A DNA stretch of 20,240 nucleotides from CAYJLB01 sp964370845. GTDB taxonomy: Bacteria > Bacillota > Clostridia > Oscillospirales > Ruminococcaceae. Each line of letters begins with the position of its first letter. Positions within the stretch are counted from its first letter, which is position 1. A model generated the notes under the pieces. That model had not been told where the DNA came from. It did no database searches and worked only from the letters and a program-made list of their open reading frames with translations. Of this stretch, positions 16,701 through 20,240 are shown one piece after another. The position numbers and the translations under genes were made by a program. Where the stretch lies: contig CAYJLB010000039.1 in the NCBI GenBank assembly GCA_964370845.1, positions 1-20,240 on the forward strand, written 5' to 3'.

Positions 16701-17239
16701 TAACAAAATCTGAAAAAAATCAAAGAGGATTTCACGATAAAGACAGTGTCAAAATATGCGGAATTATATCTTCAATGAAAATTCACACTACAAAAAATGG
16801 CGGACAAATGGCTTTCACAGTCCTTGAAGATATGAACGGAGCTATTGAGGGAATAATTTTTCCTACAATTTATAATAATGTAAAACCTCTTTTAAAGGCG
16901 GACAAAATTTTGTTTGTACAGGGGAAAATTTCCTCAAAAGATGGAGAAGAAGCTAAAATTTTAGTTGATGTAATTGAAACTGAAAGTGAATTTATGAACA
17001 AGTTAAAAAATAAAACTTTATGTGTAAATTTGAAAAGTTCCAACAGTGAATTAATTGAAAAAGTGAAAATTATTGCAGAAAAATATAAAGGAAATGGGAA
17101 ATTTTCACTGTATTTTAGCGACTTTAAAAAGCTTGTTTCATTAAAAGGAAATGAGGGTGTAGATTGCACAAATTCCAATTTATTATTGGAACTTGAAAAC
17201 TTATTATCAAAAGAAAATGTGGCGTATTTGAACAAGTAA
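13766..17239 (+). CDS. dnaE: DNA polymerase III alpha subunit (DnaE)
   Basis: This 1157-aa replicative polymerase subunit is of the DnaE type, without the exonuclease insertion of PolC. The order is an N-terminal PHP domain, the palm with catalytic D398 and D400 in PDFDIDF and D550 in LKMDFLGL, the GPGRGSGAGSLCAYLLGI signature, a finger region with LISLYRPGPMDS-like text (VISLYRPGPMDSIPMY), a helix-hairpin-helix region (LLAIKGIGRNVIKAI), and a C-terminal OB fold (VKICGIISSMKIHTTKNGG). All nine PHP metal-ligand positions appear filled: H8, H10, D17, H42, E67, H87/H88, C138, D206 and H208. ATG 13766 has GAAAGGA 9 nt upstream. The in-frame TTG at 13748 overlaps that Shine-Dalgarno and is rejected. 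In Clostridia DnaE usually works alongside PolC; PolC is not in the window. Confidence 0.97.
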   Translation: MKDFVHLHLHSEYSLLDGACRIKKLIEKAKSLGQKALCITDHGNMYAAVEFYSQCKANGIKAIIGCEVYLARRTRFDKVHGLDNGSHHLVLLCKNNVGYQNLIKLVSLGYIDGFYNRPRIDLDLLKKYSEGLICLSACLAGQIPRLLLENNYDEAKKVALEYNEIFGNGNYFIEVQNHNLKEQLAILPLLYKLARETKIPLVATNDVHYLEKEDAKMQKILMCIATNTTIDDPKAIDFGSDEFYYKTYDEMYELFFSVPDALENTVKIAEMCNVDFEFGVIKFPKVEFNGVSDNYKLFISLCLKGMKKRYGENPSQEVIERMKFESDTIHSMGYIDYYLIVWDFIHFAKTHDIPVGPGRGSGAGSLCAYLLGITDVDPIKYNLLFERFLNSERVSMPDFDIDFCIDGRQDVIDYVVEKYGSDHVAQIITFGTLAARAAIRDVARASGISYALADEVAKLVPHEIGITIESALKKNPDLYSLYLGDARVHELLDTAKKVEGMPRHASTHAAGVVITDKQASEYIPLQLNDDFIVTQYTMTDLEKLGLLKMDFLGLRNLTVIKECENIIHKNNPEFTIKNIPVDDEKVYKMLSKGDTLGVFQFESDGMRATIMRLQPEMLEDLIAVISLYRPGPMDSIPMYIKNRHNPHLIRYKHPLLEEILKVTYGCIVYQEQVMQIFRKLAGYSYGRADIVRRAMSKKKHDVMEKERHSFIFGDKNEDGSVNCVGAVANGVPEHIAREIFDDMISFASYAFNKSHAAAYAMVAYQTAYLKCHYLKEYMSALLTSVMDSTGKIIEYTNDLESHNIPLLPPNINKSFQSFHPDEKGITFALLAIKGIGRNVIKAIISEREAHGKFTSLKNFLSRMSGKEINVRAVEGLIKAGALDDFPENRREMLHSYERILAGNNAETRSNIEGQINLFGEGSSEEVAIETDVEKFEEYTKFELLKMEKETMGIYVSGHPLALYQPFVNALKYNNSAEIITKSEKNQRGFHDKDSVKICGIISSMKIHTTKNGGQMAFTVLEDMNGAIEGIIFPTIYNNVKPLLKADKILFVQGKISSKDGEEAKILVDVIETESEFMNKLKNKTLCVNLKSSNSELIEKVKIIAEKYKGNGKFSLYFSDFKKLVSLKGNEGVDCTNSNLLLELENLLSKENVAYLNK

Positions 17240-17249
17240 AGGAATGCTT

Positions 17250-17876
17250 ATGAAGATAAATTATCAAATTGAAATGGAGAAAATTATTGCCTCCCTTAAG
17301 GCGGAAAATGGCTTGCCTAAGCTACTTTTGCACTCTTGTTGTGGTCCTTGTTCAACCTACGTTCTTGAGTATTTGACAAAGTATTTTGATATTGCAGTTT
17401 TTTTTTATAACCCCAATATTTTCCCCCGAGAAGAATATGAAAAGAGAAAGCTTGAGCAAATTCAGTTTATAGAAAAGTTTCCTTTTGAAAATTCGGTGGA
17501 ATTTATTGATTGTGACTTTGAAGAAGAAATTTTTTATAATGCAGTTAAAGGCTTAGAAAATGAACGTGAAGGCGGAGAAAGATGCTTTAAGTGCTATGAA
17601 TTTCGCCTTGAAAAAACTGCTGAATTTGCAAAAATAAATAATTTTGACTATTTCGCTTCAACTTTAACAGTAAGCCCATACAAAAATTCAGCGAAAGTTA
17701 ATGAATTTGGATTTATTTTCAGTGAAAAATATGAAGTTTCGTATCTGCCCTCCGATTTTAAGAAAAAGAATGGCTATAAGCGGTCAATTCAGCTTTCTGC
17801 TGATTTTAATGTTTATAGACAGGATTATTGCGGTTGTGTTTACAGCGCCCGAACTTGGCAGAGTAAAATTTGGTAA
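17250..17876 (+). CDS. queH: Epoxyqueuosine reductase QueH
   Basis: QueH performs the last step of queuosine synthesis, reducing epoxyqueuosine in the tRNA anticodon to queuosine, using an Fe-S cluster and a second metal. The 208-aa protein carries the family cysteines: C30, C31 and C34 in HSCCGPC, a CxxC in GERCFKCYEFRLEKTA, and YRQDYCGC near the C-terminus. The text STLTVSPYKNSAKVNEFG is also typical. It is non-homologous to QueG. ATG 17250 is chosen because AAAGGA lies 6 nt upstream and overlaps the dnaE stop codon; the ATG at 17244 abuts that site. The tight junction suggests translational coupling to dnaE. It is the last gene before two terminators. Confidence 0.92.
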   Translation: MKINYQIEMEKIIASLKAENGLPKLLLHSCCGPCSTYVLEYLTKYFDIAVFFYNPNIFPREEYEKRKLEQIQFIEKFPFENSVEFIDCDFEEEIFYNAVKGLENEREGGERCFKCYEFRLEKTAEFAKINNFDYFASTLTVSPYKNSAKVNEFGFIFSEKYEVSYLPSDFKKKNGYKRSIQLSADFNVYRQDYCGCVYSARTWQSKIW

Positions 17877-17885
17877 TTTGTTTCT

Positions 17886-17954
17886 GCGAGGGCAACGTGA
17901 CGTTGCATCCTTACTCGCGTTTTACATTGTTGAATGAAAAAATTCGTTGCAACG
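17886..17954 (+). other. Structured region after queH with competing stems
   Basis: GCGAG (17886-17890) pairs with CTCGC (17914-17918), enclosing a second perfect stem GCAACG-TGA-CGTTGC (17892-17906). Further on, the palindrome CGTTGCAACG (17945-17954) repeats the same arm sequences, so the first GCAACG could instead pair with the downstream CGTTGC. This lies between the queH stop and the first terminator, in the 3' UTR of the operon. The structures are plain in the sequence; any function is unknown. Confidence 0.5.
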
Positions 17955-17971
17955 AGGTTGAATTTTCTAAA

Positions 17972-17997
17972 GGCGGAATCTATTTCCGCCCTTTTAT
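17972..17997 (+). terminator. Intrinsic terminator 1 of the hprK-queH operon
   Basis: GGCGGAA (17972-17978), loop TCTAT, and TTCCGCC (17984-17990) form a perfect 7-bp GC-rich stem followed by CTTTTAT. It is placed about 95 nt after the queH stop. Confidence 0.88.
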
Positions 17998-18036
17998 TTA
18001 TGAATTTCTATAAAATTGTATTTTCTATTAACTAAA

Positions 18037-18067
18037 GGGACTGTGACGGAACACAGTTCTTTTTTTA
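18037..18067 (+). terminator. Intrinsic terminator 2, backup
   Basis: ACTGTG (18040-18045), loop ACGGAA, and CACAGT (18052-18057) form a stem that may be lengthened by G-U/G-C pairs, followed by TCTTTTTTTATTT. Its long U-tract makes it a strong terminator, about 45 nt after the first one. Confidence 0.88.
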
Positions 18068-18202
18068 TTTATTCACTCCCTTTTTATTATTTTGTTATTT
18101 TAATTAACTTATTAACTTATTGTTACTTTTTTTATCATATTTATGTAAAATATACGAAATTCTGCGAATAATTACAGCATTTACCATAATATTATATTAA
18201 GA

Positions 18203-18211
18203 TGTGGATAA
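18203..18211 (-). other. Single consensus DnaA-box 9-mer
   Basis: TGTGGATAA is the exact reverse complement of the DnaA box TTATCCACA. I saw no second exact copy in the gap. With no cluster and no origin genes nearby, it may be chance or a site where DnaA titrates or regulates. Confidence 0.25.
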
Positions 18212-18260
18212 AGTTTGTGAAAAAAACTAATTACATTTCTATGTGAAATAGTGTATATTA

Positions 18261-18282
18261 ATACTATAGAGTATAATACTCT
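18261..18282. promoter_or_regulatory. Overlapping palindromes before the pullulanase gene (possible operator)
   Basis: AGAGTATAATACTCT (18268-18282) is a 15-bp palindrome containing a TATAAT that could serve as a -10 box. A second, overlapping pair, ATACT-ATAG-AGTAT (18261-18274), shares its AGTAT arm, so three complementary arms sit in 20 bp. No convincing -35 is found 17 nt upstream of the TATAAT. A repressor- or activator-controlled pullulanase promoter is a reasonable inference. The palindrome is also followed by TTTT, so a weak leader terminator is an alternative. Confidence 0.4.
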
Positions 18283-18323
18283 TTTTATATATATTAAAGT
18301 TAAAAAATTTATTTAATTTCTGC

Positions 18324-18353
18324 TTTGAAAAGAGATAGTCCCATAGTTTCAAA
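18324..18353 (+). other. Leader inverted repeat before pullulanase
   Basis: TTTGAAA (18324-18330) and TTTCAAA (18347-18353) are perfectly complementary across a 16-nt loop. The stem lies about 30 nt before the start codon and 15 nt before the Shine-Dalgarno. The rest of the 18068-18382 gap is AT-rich and shows no ORF that I can support. Confidence 0.3.
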
Positions 18354-18382
18354 ATGATACTTATTAAGAAAGGATGATTGTG

Positions 18383-20240
18383 ATGGAGCAGAATATTTAC
18401 AACATTTTTGTTGATGAAGAATTTGGAGCAATTTATACAAGAGAACGTACTACATTTAAAATTTGGGCTCCTTTAGCACATGAAGTAATTGTAAACCTGT
18501 TTAAAGAGGGGACAGGGGACAATTTTTTAGAATATTACCGTTTAACTCCTGCTGAAAATGGAGTTTGGAAGATTGATGTTGACAAGGATTTGGAGGGAGT
18601 TTATTACACTTTTCGTGTTAGAAATGACGGAGATTTAAATGAATTTGTTGACATTTACGCAAAAGCTGTTGGTGTGAATGGACATCGTGGTATGGTTGTG
18701 GATTTGTCAAAAACCAATCCTAAGGACTTTCATAGGATTAAACCTGCTCCCTTTAACGGGATAAATGATGCAATAATTTATGAGGTTCATGTTCGTGACT
18801 TTTCGATTAATAGTTGTTCGGGAACGCAAAATAGAGGGAAATTTTTAGCATTTACAGAAGAAAAAAGCATTAATAATTATGGCGACAAAACATGTCTTTC
18901 TCACTTGATTGAACTTGGAGTAACCCACGTTCATTTGCTTCCTGTATTTGATTATTTGACAGTAAATGAAAGTGAATATTGCGATTTTGAGTATAACTGG
19001 GGCTATGACCCGTATAATTACAATGTTTTAGATGGGAGTTATTCAACGGACCCTTTTGATGGTCGTGCAAGGATTAAAGAGTTTAAGGAAATGGTTAAAT
19101 CCCTCCATAAACATAATATTCGTGTTGTAATGGACGTGGTTTATAACCATACTTATTTGACAGAAAATTCAAATTTTAATTATTCAGTCCCTGACTATTA
19201 CTACCGAAAAGTAAATGGAAAATTCTCAAATGGTTCAGCTTGTGGAAATGAAACAGCTTCAGAGCATTTAATGATGCGAAAATATATTATTGACTCAGTT
19301 AAATATTGGGCGAAAGAATATATGATTGACGGATTTAGGTTCGATTTAATGGGACTCCACGATGTTCAAACTATGAATGAAATTGTGGCGGAATTGAAGA
19401 AAATTGACCCTAATATAATTGTTTATGGTGAGGGTTGGACAGCTTGCGACACGCCTTTAAGGTATGAAGATAGAACGGTTAAAGATAATTCTTATAAAGT
19501 TCCCGAAATAGCTTTTTTTAATGATATTACAAGAGATGTTGTAAAGGGAAATGTCTTTACAAACACAGATGTAGGATTTGCTAATGGCGGTGTAAACCTT
19601 GAAGAAACCATAAAACTTTCTATTTTAGGTTGCATTGAAAATGACAAAATTGACTACTCAAGAACTTTTAGAAGACCTTTTGCAAAATCTCCTTCTCAAG
19701 TTGTGAACTATATCGAGGCCCACGATAATTTAACTTTGTGGGATAAACTTTATTATTCATGTCCAAGAGTTGATGAAAAAATTCGTATTTCAATGGACCA
19801 ATTAGCTGCTGCAGTAATTTTCTTATCTCAAGGAATTCCTTTTATCCAGTGTGGACAGGAATTTTTACGAAGTAAGCCTAAATTCAACAATTCAAACCAA
19901 TTTGCGGACAACAGTTATAATTTGCCCGATTATACAAACTCTATTAAATGGGACAAAAAGAGTAAGTATAAAACTGTGTTTGATTACTACAAAGGTTTGA
20001 TTAAGTTAAGGAAAAACCATAGTTTGTTTAGGTTGAAAACTGCTGATGAAGTAATGGAAAAGTTGAATTTTTTCAGCAATTTGCCTCCTTTTGTTGTTGG
20101 ATTTACTCTTAAAGACAAAAAGGAAGAAATTGTAGTATTTTTTAATCCCTCACACAATGATGTTACATTGGATTTGGATTTTAGAGGTTATGATGTTTAT
20201 GTAAATAAATATTATTCGGGAAATGTTTCATTGTATCAAA
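18383..20240 (+). CDS. pulA: Type I pullulanase (GH13), 3' end outside window
   Basis: This debranching enzyme hydrolyses alpha-1,6 bonds in pullulan, limit dextrins or glycogen. The frame is open from ATG 18383 (GAAAGGA 8 nt upstream) to the window edge, 619 residues. An N-terminal CBM48-like beta domain (TFKIWAPLAHEVIVNLF, about residues 25-41) precedes the GH13 barrel. The pullulanase signature YNWGYDP is at 204-210. The catalytic residues are nucleophile D321 in DGFRFD, acid/base E350 in YGEGW, and transition-state stabiliser D448 in EAHDN. VVMDVVYNHT is conserved region I. No signal peptide is seen, so the enzyme is probably cytoplasmic and acts on imported maltodextrins or stored glycogen. 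It is transcribed separately from the dnaE operon. The symbol pulA/amyX is assigned by motif only. Confidence 0.93.
   Translation, partial: MEQNIYNIFVDEEFGAIYTRERTTFKIWAPLAHEVIVNLFKEGTGDNFLEYYRLTPAENGVWKIDVDKDLEGVYYTFRVRNDGDLNEFVDIYAKAVGVNGHRGMVVDLSKTNPKDFHRIKPAPFNGINDAIIYEVHVRDFSINSCSGTQNRGKFLAFTEEKSINNYGDKTCLSHLIELGVTHVHLLPVFDYLTVNESEYCDFEYNWGYDPYNYNVLDGSYSTDPFDGRARIKEFKEMVKSLHKHNIRVVMDVVYNHTYLTENSNFNYSVPDYYYRKVNGKFSNGSACGNETASEHLMMRKYIIDSVKYWAKEYMIDGFRFDLMGLHDVQTMNEIVAELKKIDPNIIVYGEGWTACDTPLRYEDRTVKDNSYKVPEIAFFNDITRDVVKGNVFTNTDVGFANGGVNLEETIKLSILGCIENDKIDYSRTFRRPFAKSPSQVVNYIEAHDNLTLWDKLYYSCPRVDEKIRISMDQLAAAVIFLSQGIPFIQCGQEFLRSKPKFNNSNQFADNSYNLPDYTNSIKWDKKSKYKTVFDYYKGLIKLRKNHSLFRLKTADEVMEKLNFFSNLPPFVVGFTLKDKKEEIVVFFNPSHNDVTLDLDFRGYDVYVNKYYSGNVSLYQ

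Noticed and set aside
14084..17235. Several minus-strand ORFs inside dnaE (71-121 aa)
   Set aside because: All are antisense shadows of a clearly coding dnaE. None has a ribosome-binding site or recognisable motif.
17701..17937. Plus-strand ORF (78 aa) overlapping the queH 3' end
   Set aside because: It is an alternative frame of queH running into the structured 3' UTR, with no family resemblance.
17886..17990. Riboswitch (for example preQ1) near queH
   Set aside because: The structures are downstream of queH, not in its leader, and queH is translated from a dnaE-coupled start with no room for a riboswitch.
18203..18211. Replication origin
   Set aside because: There is a single DnaA box with no dnaA/dnaN/gyr context and no box cluster.

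Overview
The window looks like a chromosomal segment of a low-GC Gram-positive bacterium of the Clostridia, possibly an Oscillospirales/Ruminococcaceae-type gut anaerobe (the order-level guess is inference). Supporting signs are the AT-rich sequence, strong AGGAGG/GAAAGGA ribosome-binding sites, sigma-A-type promoters with 17-nt spacers, HPr kinase, WhiA, a clostridial-type divergent Prs, QueH, and the gene order hprK-PHP-murB-rapZ-whiA-dnaE. No phage genes, transposase, rRNA, tRNA or CRISPR array was seen.

Layout. (1) 1-1391, minus strand: the 5' part of a secreted or membrane receptor with two solute-binding (SBP_bac_3-like) domains, cut by the window edge. (2) 1392-2184: non-coding. It holds the receptor promoter, a minus-strand terminator (1649-1696) and about 4.4 copies of a 96-bp tandem repeat (1761-2184) that runs into the prs stop codon. 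(3) 2185-3330, minus strand: prs, with a consensus promoter at 3419-3447. (4) 3537-9215, plus strand: promoter, then murD, two paralogous M42 aminopeptidases, a GNAT-type acetyltransferase and a PLP enzyme of the methionine gamma-lyase/aluminium-resistance family, closely spaced as one operon. (5) 9232-17876, plus strand: promoter, then hprK, PHP phosphoesterase, murB, rapZ, whiA, dnaE and queH with gaps of about 10-85 nt, ending in two intrinsic terminators (17972-18067). (6) 18068-18382: AT-rich regulatory gap with overlapping palindromes. (7) 18383-20240: type I pullulanase, cut by the window edge.

Functionally the segment mixes peptidoglycan precursor synthesis (murD, murB), carbon-catabolite signalling (hprK), cell-wall/division regulation (rapZ, whiA), replication (dnaE), tRNA modification (queH), nucleotide precursor supply (prs), peptide turnover (two M42 peptidases) and alpha-glucan breakdown (pullulanase).

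The least ordinary items are the 96-bp repeat array with conserved hairpins between prs and the receptor gene, the apparent ATT start codon of murB, the absence of yvcK/glmR from between rapZ and whiA, and the multi-armed inverted repeats before the pullulanase and after queH. I see no clear new multi-gene system; most of the window is housekeeping. Motif-based assignments come from reading the translated sequence; no database search was run.
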